Shown in pieces: positions 21,405 to 30,707 of a DNA stretch of 64,000 nucleotides. Each line of letters starts with the position of its first letter. Within the stretch, counting starts at the first letter, position 1. Both the position numbers and the translations under genes were made by a program. The notes under the pieces were generated by a model. The model searched no databases. It was not told the origin of the DNA and saw nothing but the letters and a program-made list of their open reading frames with translations. The DNA is from Triops longicaudatus (taxonomy: Eukaryota > Arthropoda > Branchiopoda > Notostraca > Triopsidae): contig JAGQDJ010000623.1 of NCBI GenBank assembly GCA_022885665.1, forward strand, positions 46,827 through 110,826. Reading direction: 5' to 3'.

Positions 21405-21568
21405 AATTGTTTCTGGGTTCACTAACCAAAAATAAGCATNATATTCTGGATTCCACATGGGAATCGTATCAGATATTAAGCTGATAAGAACAGATACTAC
21501 ACTTTGATCTTAGCCAAAAGGCCGAGAAGCGATAATTGTTTCTGGGTTCACTAACCAAAAATAAGCAT
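21312..21568. repeat. 129-bp unit repeated across a single N (likely unmerged contig overlap)
   Basis: Bases 21312-21439 are repeated, identically by eye, at 21441-21568, with one N at 21440. The second copy holds only the first 93 nt of U2 (21533-21441, minus strand) and so is not a complete gene. The single N and the identity suggest overlapping contig ends that were not merged, rather than a tandem duplication. Confidence 0.85.
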
Positions 21569-22134
21569 TCATATATTTATAAACTTGTGATTACATATTT
21601 TGTAATATACTGTGACGAAACAAATTACCAGAACACCAAAAGAAGTTTAGTTTTAAGCTTCCCAAAGAGAATAAACTAAGAAACATTACTGTTAGAAAAT
21701 TACAAACAGTCCTGCTTAGATACAGTTTTTAGTCACATAATCTGCAAATAAGAAAACTAATGCAGGGCTACCAGTAGAGGCATAGCCTCAAGCAATGCCG
21801 TAGTCTTAGAAGTAGATGTGTCGCGTTTACTGTCGTCTTAGAAGTATCGTCTTATATACTGTTGTTTTACTTTAAGAGGAACTGTGTTCAATATTGAGTA
21901 GCCTAATCACGAAAACAAGTTCATTAGGAAAAGATATTTATAAAGAGTACGAGATTGCGAATCGTAAAGCCAATACTGCTCACGGTGTGTGTTTTAGTAG
22001 TCAGCGAAATGCGAATAGTCTAGCTCTGCTTTTCTGCGGAGAGTTCGCAGTTCGACGTTTGCGGCCACATAACAGCTGTGGCATTGATTGAGGCAACTCT
22101 GTAAACTAGGTTTTCAACAAGCGCTGCTTTTACA
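21569..22134. other. Intergenic between U2 and SRP9
   Basis: Holds the true upstream side of U2 (minus strand) and the SRP9 promoter. No other feature recognised. Confidence 0.45.
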
Positions 22135-22480
22135 ATGACATATTTAAAGTCTTGGGAAGATTTTGAAAAAGCAGCCGAGAAATTATACCTCGCTAACCCT
22201 AACAAAGTAAAATAATTGAATGCCCTATTTTTCATAATTTTATTTCTCACTGGTTCTGCAGGTCAGATTCACAACTAAGTACCGCCACAGTCCTGGGCAA
22301 ATGGTTTTAAAAATGACCGACGATGTAGTGGTATGTAGTTTACATTAAATCAGTAGCTTTCTATGCTAATAATGATTTATTTAATAGTGTCTTCAATACA
22401 AAACGGAGATCAGCCAAGACTTGAAGAAGTTAGACAAATTCCTCAACAACCTAATGAGGCACATGGTTTCATCGGAGTAA
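22135..22480 (+). CDS. SRP9: Signal recognition particle 9 kDa protein, 77 aa
   Basis: Three exons, 22135-22206, 22262-22330 and 22388-22480, with GT-AG introns of about 55 bp. The product starts MTYLKSWEDFEKAAEKLYLA and carries KYRHSPGQMVLKMTDDVVCL, YKTEISQDLKKLDKFLNNLM, all typical of SRP9. With SRP14 it forms the Alu-domain heterodimer that arrests elongation while SRP docks at the ER. Length is near the usual 80-86 residues. A poly(A) signal AATAAA lies at 22539-22544. It is tail to tail with TAF6L, with 81 bp between the two stop codons. Confidence 0.97.
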
Positions 22481-22561
22481 AACGTCTAATTTTATGGAAT
22501 GCAAAACTTATGGTGTATTTGGGACCTTGTATTTGTTGAATAAAATGTTCACTTTACAGAA

Positions 22562-24753
22562 TTAAATAACATAAAATGCGTGCTCTGTACCGAGTTGAAC
22601 GCTTGTTCCTTTAAGTTTGCTACCGGACAATCTCAGCACTCTCGTCAGTAGGTGGAATGTCGCACATTCAGGATAATAACATGCGAAGGGCCTCCTTTGT
22701 GAGAAACTAGTAACTACCCCGTTTACATTCCACGCAATCGTAGGATTTTTCAAGGTACAATAATCGAAGCATTCTTCCAGTGACACACTGCTTTTCTGCT
22801 TCGATTTCCGTGCCGGGTTCTGCTTCCGTATCCAGTACTGTTTCTCGGCCATTGGCCGTTCTCTTGTTCTTTCTTTCCTCTCGAGGATTTGTAATATCTG
22901 GCACTCACGTACCGGCAAATTTCCTAACAGGCTTTGTAGACGATCCCCGAAACACTGGCTTGCCATGGCGTGCAACTTTACGATCTGCTTGCCAGCATCG
23001 AAATTTCTTTCGTACTTATATTGGCAACCAGAATTTATCAAAATATTTTGCAATCGCTGTGTTTCGGCTCTGAAGATACACGCACATGCACGCTAGAAGT
23101 AGAACACACGTAATACGAAAGAAAAAAAGAAGGCAATTAAATCTCATTACCATTAAGAAATGTCCCGTGATTGCGTCATCATTATTTCCGATGGCACAGG
23201 CTTGAATCAATTGCTGAAGCTCGACTAAAACTTGCATTTCTTCAGCTGCATTCCCCAAAATCGACAACACCATCACGGCTTTACACCGCTCCTCGAGCGG
23301 TTTTTGACTATCGACAACAATGTCGTGCAGATGGCTCGAGATAGACTGTACTAATACGTCATTTTCACGGCAGCGTGAAAACATCTAACAACATGGTATA
23401 ATAAACACACACTCACGGAAACTATATATAATATAATAAACTACAGAGAAGAGGCAGCGACATATACGCACGTGAATATCACCTACAAAAATAATCTCGG
23501 AATATTAAAATGACCCAACCTTTAAGAATGTATCAGCAACCGAACAAGTAACGTGGTAATCAATCGGTAGTAATACAAGTTGGAGCAAACAAGGGAGCAG
23601 AGCTTCACCCTATAATTAAAGTATTTTATTGAACTGACGGTTTTTAATGTGTTTATGACGGGAAAAAAATACTTACATAAGGACCTGTCGTAATGAAAGG
23701 GTTGTGTAACAAAGCTCGAATAGCTTGTAAAACACGGCAAGCGATGCGTTCGTTACGCACTTTTCCGGAAGTACAAAGTTTCTGCAAGCTTTGCACAATA
23801 AGAGGCAGTGTTAGCCCTAGTTTTGCATTTGTTTTCAGATCTTGAAGGCAACCCTATCAAAGAGACACAGTAATTCCTACAAGGTTTCTTGTGAATTTAA
23901 AGTAAACTCGTATACCAAAGCTATGTCTTCTCTTTCATCTAATAACGTGTGAAGACACTGTTGATGGTAGGTTTTTTGAGCATTTGAAACTTTCAAAATA
24001 GTAGTCTTTTCTTTGGCCTTTTTCTCTGAATTGGCTTCTACGTGACATTCTTTAGGGCACTCCGGTGCAACCCACAATCCTATTTAAAAATTCCTCAGAA
24101 CGTACGCATTAAATTTGTTTAGTTTTATTTCAAGCTTCTAAACTTACATACGAAAATCTCTTACTTACATCGTAAATATTTTAATAGTTTCTAATTTTCG
24201 TCCTTGCTGATGTCTTATTTTTTTTTTATTTTCTTGTTCAAATTTTTTCTTTTACCTTCGAAAGCTGGTTCTTGGCAGGCTTCAATGTCGATATCGGAAG
24301 GGTATGGTTCATCGAAATCGACAACTTTTTCGGCAGCTACAAAAACGTTGGCGTCTTTAACAAAGTCGTACTCCAATTCCGAGGAACTCGAATAACCAAA
24401 GACTTTCGGTAGGCCCAGCTGCGCAAAAACTTGATTGACATCTTCTCCGCTCAACTTCCGTCGTTTTGAATGTCTTAAAATTTGACCACATTGCTGAAAG
24501 TAAAAAAAATTAAATATTTTATAACTAGGAAAAACAAATAATTTACATGAGCGATTTCTCGCAACCGATACGAAACGTCTTCGGCTAACGAAGTTGCAAT
24601 TTCTTCTTGAATACTCGAATGGCCCGTAGCTTCGGCGATTAATTTTACACTTTGAGGAGATATCTGTACAAATTTCTTTTCTTCTTTAACAGTCGTTCGT
24701 TTCGGAGCATTGTGACTTGTTTCTTTCGATCCATTTCCAGCAACACTTGTCAT
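22562..24753 (-). CDS. TAF6L: TAF6-like SAGA subunit (TAF6L/PAF65-alpha), 546 aa
   Basis: Seven exons close in frame: 24753-24547, 24493-24256, 24079-23916, 23853-23677, 23609-23520, 23384-23151 and 23092-22562. The N-terminus has a histone fold: FVQISPQSVKLIAEATGHSS, LAEDVSYRLREIAHQCGQIL, RHSKRRKLSGEDVNQVFAQL. A middle region of HEAT-type helices follows (QDLKTNAKLGLTLPLIVQSL, RVLQAIRALLHNPFITTGPY). The C-terminal 150 residues are poorly conserved and their exon start (acceptor at 23093) was chosen because it alone keeps the frame. The LAEDVSYRLRE and KHTKRRKLT-like motifs favour TAF6L over canonical TAF6. The protein would pair with TAF9 inside the SAGA acetyltransferase core. Confidence 0.88.
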
Positions 24754-25150
24754 GTTTTCCAAAAGAATTTACGAGGCAGATGTATTTCCCGCAAAAACAA
24801 AACAGAAACAGTCCACATGAACACTAGAGTTCTCTAGTGTTATACTAAGTAACTAAACGTGCGATTGGCTGCATGATGCCAGGGAACCTTTTCAAACAGG
24901 TGGGGCTTACAGACTTCGCCCATTCCTATTTGCTAAACGGGAGCTTTTTCCAACCTCAGAGGTTGTCGCGTTGAGAATTATGTTTTATCGATGTACATGT
25001 CTCAGATAAAATTCCGCATACAACTCTGACTTCAGAGTTTGAACGACGTTGACACGTGAACCGTGTGTTTCACGCAGATTGGTTAGATGTACGGTGAGGT
25101 TTCGTTTAAGCACTAATCCTTTACCAAAATCAGTTGTGACCGTTAATTAC
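24754..25150. promoter_or_regulatory. Putative bidirectional promoter TAF6L / MOCS2
   Basis: 397 bp separate the two divergent start codons. No TATA box or named motif is obvious. The arrangement itself suggests shared regulation. Confidence 0.4.
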
Positions 25151-25429
25151 ATGGCCAACAGTGAAGTCGTTATTCGGGTATTGTTTTTTGCGAAGGCACG
25201 TGAATTAGTTGGACGCAAAGAAGCAGCTTTAACCGTTCCTAAGACAACTTCTCCAAACTGTGCACGGGAAGAACTTGTTACTCTACTTTTGGAAGCTTAC
25301 CCAGCCTTAGTACCTATTGCGGGCTCGATTATTTTAGCCTTCAAACAAGAGTATCTAGAACAGGGTTCGAAGGTCACGCTTAAGGAAGGAGACGAACTTG
25401 CTGTCATCCCTCCTTTAAGCGGAGGCTAG
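25151..25429 (+). CDS. MOCS2A: Molybdopterin synthase small subunit (MOCS2A, MoaD-like), 92 aa
   Basis: An intronless frame beginning MANSEVVIRVLFFAKARELV and ending VIPPLSGG before TAG. The beta-grasp fold signature and the terminal Gly-Gly, which is thiocarboxylated to carry sulfur, are both present. The first ATG of the frame is at 25151. It supplies sulfur to the large subunit for conversion of cPMP into molybdopterin. The next coding region, MOCS2B, begins five bases after the stop, so the two proteins are probably made from one bicistronic mRNA, as known for animal MOCS2. Unlike human MOCS2, the frames do not overlap. Confidence 0.95.
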   Translation: MANSEVVIRVLFFAKARELVGRKEAALTVPKTTSPNCAREELVTLLLEAYPALVPIAGSIILAFKQEYLEQGSKVTLKEGDELAVIPPLSGG

Positions 25430-25434
25430 ACACG

Positions 25435-27739
25435 ATGGATTTTGTTAAATTAACTGAAGAGAAGCTGGATATAGGAAAGATTAGCGAAGACGTTACCTGC
25501 AGCTCGACGGGAGCTGTTTCGATTTTTGTGGGGACCACGAGAGATAATTTTGACGGCAAAGAAGTACATCACCTTCAAGAAAACGTTCACTTATTAATCG
25601 TTTTTTATTTATCATAGGTTGTGAAATTAGAGTATGAAGCGTATGACGGAATGGCAGAGAAGGAAATGAAAAAATTGTGCGGAGAAATTAGAGAGAAATG
25701 GCTAGTAGAAAATATAGCCATATACCACCGGTAATCCTTTTTTTCATCCCGTTCGTGGCGACTTAAGTTGAATTCTTAATCATCGTTTTATATTTTAGTA
25801 TCTATTTTTTCTGCTGTATTTTATGGTAGATGTAAAGTTATACTTAAAAAATCCTGAAGCTCATTTGCTCCTAAGTTGTAAGTACAGCATTTAACTATAA
25901 TAAATTCTCGTTATGACGAAATTCTTCGCCAAGAAAAAGCTGTTCGGTATATCGATATGTTAGTCTAACGCGTATTTTTACATTTGCATAACTCGGGATC
26001 TTCCGACCCATATATTGTAGATCAGTGGTGCCCAACCATTTTTCACCCGAGGGCCGCGCGCGACATGATATAAAATCTTGCGGGCCTGAATGTTCCGTTT
26101 TCGCCAGCGTCATGCCGACGTTATAAATGAAATTATGCAGTGATATACATGAACGGTATAAATGAGCGGGCCGGATATGGCCCGCGGGCCGTATGTTGGG
26201 CACCACTGTTGTAGTTAGTTCTTTACATAAGGGTGCGGTGTAAAGAGATTATATTAAATTTTAATTTCAACGATTAGAAGGCTACAATAAAAAGCAACGG
26301 TAGAAATATTTGCCTATTAGCACACTTCTACGACTTTTTGTTCGTGGAATCGTGTTCTCCCACCGTAAAGGTAAATAAGCTTTTGGGGTCGTGATTGAAT
26401 TTTCGTGGTTTTGTATGTATCTTCTTTTTTTTTGATTCGTGAGTTAATTACTCGAGCATTAAATTATTTTTTTAATTTTTGCAGATTAGGTGAAGTGCCA
26501 GCTAAAGAAGCCAGCGTTGTTATAGCAATTTCCTCTGAACACCGGAGAGAATCGTTACAAGCTGTACAATGGGCAATTGATACCCTAAAAGCCCGTGTTC
26601 CTATTTGGAAAAAGGAAATCTACAAGGAAGGACAAGGAGAATGGAAAGCAAATAAAGAATGTGCGTGGTCAAGTAATGTAGTGTGATGAATTGCCAATGC
26701 TTGCTGACTCTGTCACTTGGACTGCAGCTATTTTGTTAGTCAGTTCTTAGTTGTGCCATTTCATACCAACGTTAAAGTTATTTTATAAGAGTTTATGGGG
26801 CATGTTTGGAAATAAAACTTTTCTGGTCCTGGGGAAATCCGTCTCTTACCTTTAGTTAACGTCTTTACTAATAAAATACGGTACTTTACAGGTAAAACGG
26901 AAGAGAAGAAAGCTGAAGACGTGAACTTGATCCAAGTGAATGCTTCCAATGAGGAGGTATCTCATTGTTTTGATATTCAAGTAGATTAATAATAATTAAC
27001 TGACAGATTGAGCGCAGAATTGCTGCATTTGTGGAACGTAAGCGTTTAGAGAACGACATCACGAACGTCCGGGAGTTCTGTAGTCGATTTAGTGTCCACG
27101 ATCCCGCAGCCAATTCTTGTGCTCGAACTGACGCTGTGCTTGTGAGTAGAAAAGATAGTAAAAGCCACTTGCGAAGTAAGCTACTCTGTATTGTGATGTA
27201 ATATTACTAATCTGTGTTCGTAAAGTTTCCCGTGTTGTTAACACATCGGGACCTCAAACGTCAGGCAGTGACCGACTTCCGATCAAAAGGGAACTTCTAC
27301 CCAAAGTTGACAAGATAATTTCACCCGAGTCTTCCTTACCTTCCGCTATTGAAGAACGACTGAAATGTATTGAAGAAAGTAGTGGAATTTCTCTTAGAGA
27401 AGGAAAACCAATCCCTAAGCATATCTACGAAAGACTTAAACGTCTAGAAGATCGATTGCTTTATTTGGAGTCCCTCTCTCCTGAATATTTTAACGGAGTA
27501 TACTTGAGCTTTGTTCTCAATGGTAAAACAACATCACTTAATTTTTGTGTCTTTTTAACCTCTAGGATTGGGTGCAAGCAACTAGTAGAGGTCACGAAAA
27601 GAGAAAGGTATTACATCTTGTTTCTACATTCTCCCCAAATTCAGTTTTCGTGTTCTAGGCTATTAGCGTTTCCGATTTGGACAACCGGATGGCAAACCTA
27701 AAGAAAATGCTACGGAGCAAACAAGAGTTACAAGAATAA
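25435..27739 (+). CDS. MOCS2B: Molybdopterin synthase large subunit fused to an MBIP domain, 352 aa
   Basis: Eight exons close in frame: 25435-25563, 25618-25730, 26485-26672, 26892-26956, 27007-27175, 27226-27497, 27566-27607 and 27659-27739. Residues 1-145 are MoaE-like (GAVSIFVGTTRDNFDGKEV, YEAYDGMAEKEMKKLC, IYHRLGEVPAKEASVVIAIS, PIWKKEIYKEGQGEWKANKE). The rest matches MBIP, the ATAC-complex subunit: VREFCSRFSVHDPAANSCAR, SRVVNTSGPQ, YERLKRLEDRLLYLESLSPE. In Drosophila, Mocs2B is likewise linked to ATAC. The exon 3 donor (TCA A|gtaatg) was chosen because it joins the domains in frame; reading through would end the MoaE part soon after WSSNVV. A hAT MITE sits in intron 2. Confidence 0.93.
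26023..26208. mobile_element. hAT-type MITE in MOCS2B intron 2
   Basis: The ends CAGTGGTGCCCAACCA and the inverse of CAGTGGTGCCCAACAT are inverted repeats of 14 matching bases. They are flanked by TTGTAGAT (26015-26022) and TTGTAGTT (26209-26216), an 8-bp duplication with one change. The interior is G+C-rich with GGGCCGCG/GCGGGCC repeats. At 186 bp and without transposase it is non-autonomous, and it belongs to a different family from the elements at 1769 and 20473. Confidence 0.88.
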
Positions 27740-27810
27740 AAGACTATTTTGAATTAAGAACTATTTTTCTGTATTTTTATCTCGCCTACAACTTCATGTC
27801 ACTTAGTCAA

Positions 27811-29712
27811 TCAACTATCTTCAGCTTCACGCTTGATAAGTCCTTGATGACGGCATTCTGGAAATTTCGATGTGAGGAAACTAACCTGCTCTCCATACTC
27901 TGCCCGTAAATTAATTCGAACCTATATCATACACGTTAAGTTAGCGGAACGTACAGTAAGCATTAATAATACGTCATGGTGATTCCGGTGATGAATAGTT
28001 TTGCGTATTCTTCGGTCCCACGACGGTAAGAGTTCATAGAAAGGCGGCCTCTTAGGCTTCTTTAAAGGAACTTTGTTGTCCATTACAACCTACAAATGAA
28101 GCAGAATTAAAAATTATAAAAATTACTCGGTGAGAAGCTTACATAAAAGAAAACCTTTATTTTTTAAAAATTAATTTTACCAAATTAAAGTCTAGAACTT
28201 CCCGGGGACTAATTTCCGCTGCTGTACGGCAGGTACTTGAGGGTGACGCGACCACTGTAGGGAAATTGTCATTTTCGTTTCTGAATTCCACTAAGTGCAG
28301 TTTTTTTTCTTCGGCCAGCTTATCGAATGTTTTCTAAACAGAAATCGATAAGCAATGATATCAAGGAGGCCGGAATTGCAAGTTACCTGTTGCAACAATC
28401 CCAGCATGAAGGCTTTACAAATGTGTTGCACATTGGTGGAACCTTCTACTTTGGCGTAGAGATCTTTGATGCCAATCACTTCGCAAATGGTTTTAATCGC
28501 GCGATGGCACACTAACCCGTAGCCGTCTGGTTTCTTCTCCACAAAAATTTTTGTTCGGCCGAACTGAGTGAAGAAGTCGTGGAAAACTATGGACAAAATA
28601 GCAAAATGAAACAGCGAAATGAAAGATTAAAGGGACTCATTATTTACCCGTGTGTCCTTTGTAACGTTCAATATACATGAGCTTCTGAGCGGCGCGGTTT
28701 TTGGCTTTTCGCGTGGCAGCAGTTCCCATAGGCGCTTTACCAACAGCAAAACCCGCTAATCCTTCACCGTTGCCAGTGATGACAAGTGCGCTCATGCGAC
28801 GTTTTCTACCAAAATTGGCTTTCATGTTAAATACAGATTTAAGCTAAAGAAGAACATGAAAAAAGTAATAATAACAATTAATTAAAGTAAACTCCATTTG
28901 ATATATAGACCAACGTATTAAAATATACCTCCAAAACTTTGGTATCAAAGCCTTCGAATGCGTCTTCACCCACAGGATCCGGTGGCCCGACACTACGTCC
29001 AGGCATTTTGACACCTGACCAACCACGCTCTATAGGAGACAAACGTAGTGGCCTGAAAGCGCCCATGGAATCACGCATTTTAATAAGTTTAGCTTCTCGC
29101 TCTGGGTCATCGGGTAACTTTTGCTGACGAATCACTTCTTTGCCTTGAATTACAGGTGCGTTTAAACCCGGCCAAAGCATGTTCTTTTTTCCTAGACAGT
29201 TAGAGTTTCATATAAAAAAGAGAAAAACACAGTAAGAAGAAATAATAAATTATGAGATAATATAGGCTTACCGAAACCGATGACTTGGCCTTTGTTAAGA
29301 TTTTTCGCTGACTTCTTTCCAACACCTTTACCACGTCCTCGCTTTTTACCGGCATTACTCACACTAGTTACACCTTTCCACAGCTCTTCCGCAGAAACTA
29401 GACAAAGAATATTACGTAGATTACTACTAAATTCATTAGACGGCACTACTCACTTTTATTGAAGAAAGAAGTGTGCCGTACAGGAATTAAAAAGGGGTAT
29501 TTTAAAGCCGCATCTCCATCTCTTTGGGTCTTCGCAACTGGAAGCACGTAATTTGAGGTTGCTTTGGATACTGTGTTCAGTTGGACGTAACCTAGGAAAA
29601 GTGTATTTGTGTAGAATAATAGTTTTTTTGTAAAAAGCTCACTTTGTACGAAGTATTTTTGGTAATTTGCGAAACTACTAGGACGGGCTAAAAATCTCAA
29701 CATCGCAGCCAT
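27811..29712 (-). CDS. MRPS5: Mitochondrial small ribosomal subunit protein uS5m, 457 aa
   Basis: Nine exons close in frame: 29712-29643, 29591-29454, 29397-29272, 29191-28929, 28843-28648, 28586-28387, 28333-28181, 28089-27973 and 27921-27811. The N-terminus MAAMLRFLARPSSFANYQKY looks like a mitochondrial presequence. A basic segment follows (KKRGRGKGVGKKSAKNL), then LWPGLNAPVIQGKEV. The S5 fold comes next: GRKRRMSALVITGNGEGLAG, GKAPMGTAATRKAKNRA and the C-terminal S5 domain (GLVCHRAIKTICEVIGIKDL, AKVEGSTNVQHICKAFMLGL). Human MRPS5 has 430 residues. It acts in mRNA handling and decoding in the mitoribosome small subunit. The 3' end lies 72 bp from the convergent MOCS2B stop. Confidence 0.96.
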
Positions 29713-30707
29713 TTCTTCGTACTACCATGTGTTGTTTACTATTGCAAGGCTCCGCCTTTTCTAGATGATTCTAGGTTGCAAAAGGCGAACAATAAGTTTT
29801 TCTTTTCGTGCTTATTCAGCGCGATTTTTGAAAGTTCTTCGTAAGCAGCTTGGTCTGTAGTGCACTGTGCGGTATGTATTACCCCATTGGGAATCGCTGA
29901 AGCAAATTTGAGTGATACTTTAATCAGGATACCCTTGATTAGGGTAGCAGTGCCCCGTCGATGACGATGAACGAAGAACTTGCGCAAACTTCGATAGAGT
30001 AAGTAAGAAAACGAATTTTCCTAGCAAAAACGTTTTCAATCCGTTTGACCATTTTGAGGATCAAAGAAAAGGAAAACGAGTGTGGTGGACCACTGGTCTA
30101 TGCTAGACTGTGTACCCGTTTTTCTTTACCACAGATATGAGCTCATGAGATATTTTCTAACCTCAGTTTCTTATTATTACTGCTTCTGTTAGTGCATTTG
30201 TGTATTCATGGCATCTATTGCTTGTTTGTTGATAGAACAGTTTTTTTTTCAACCAAACAAGCCAATTGTACTCTCATTGTATCGAAAGACTAAATAGTTA
30301 CGTGAGTGATTTAACACTGAAATTTTCTAACAGTAAGCTAGAATCGCTTGATGTAGATTGTAGTAAAACTAAATATGAATAAGAAGAAGCATGGAAGATT
30401 ATATGGCACCAGAATGGCCTCTAAGGTAGACGTAACGATAAAATAAAACATCGATGCTATAGATTTATTATCTTTCGTTTCGAAGCAAATTTAAAACTAA
30501 TTGAAACAGGAAGAAAAGAAATCCTATTCTCTTGTAAAACACTGTCGCTAGTTTCTTATGAGGTTAGTCCGAAATTTTGAAGCATTTATAATTTCTTTTC
30601 CGCAGAAAGAATCGTGCATTTATTGGTGAAAATACAGCTTTGAAACTCGAGAACAAGAACATGTATTTTCAATATATGGTACAGAGCTCAAACAAAGCCT
30701 AAAGCAT
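29713..30707. other. Intergenic with a weak open frame
   Basis: An 82-residue minus-strand frame (29739-29987) lacks an ATG and matches no family I know. It could extend upstream through an acceptor-like ctag near 30020. Otherwise nothing is recognised. Confidence 0.35.

Noticed and set aside
21441..21533. Second U2 snRNA gene
   Set aside because: Only the first 93 nt are present, identical to the neighbouring copy and directly after an N; best explained as a contig overlap.
25895..26206. 103-codon minus-strand frame as a transposase remnant
   Set aside because: It reads through the short MITE at 26023-26208 and flanking intron; no transposase motif.
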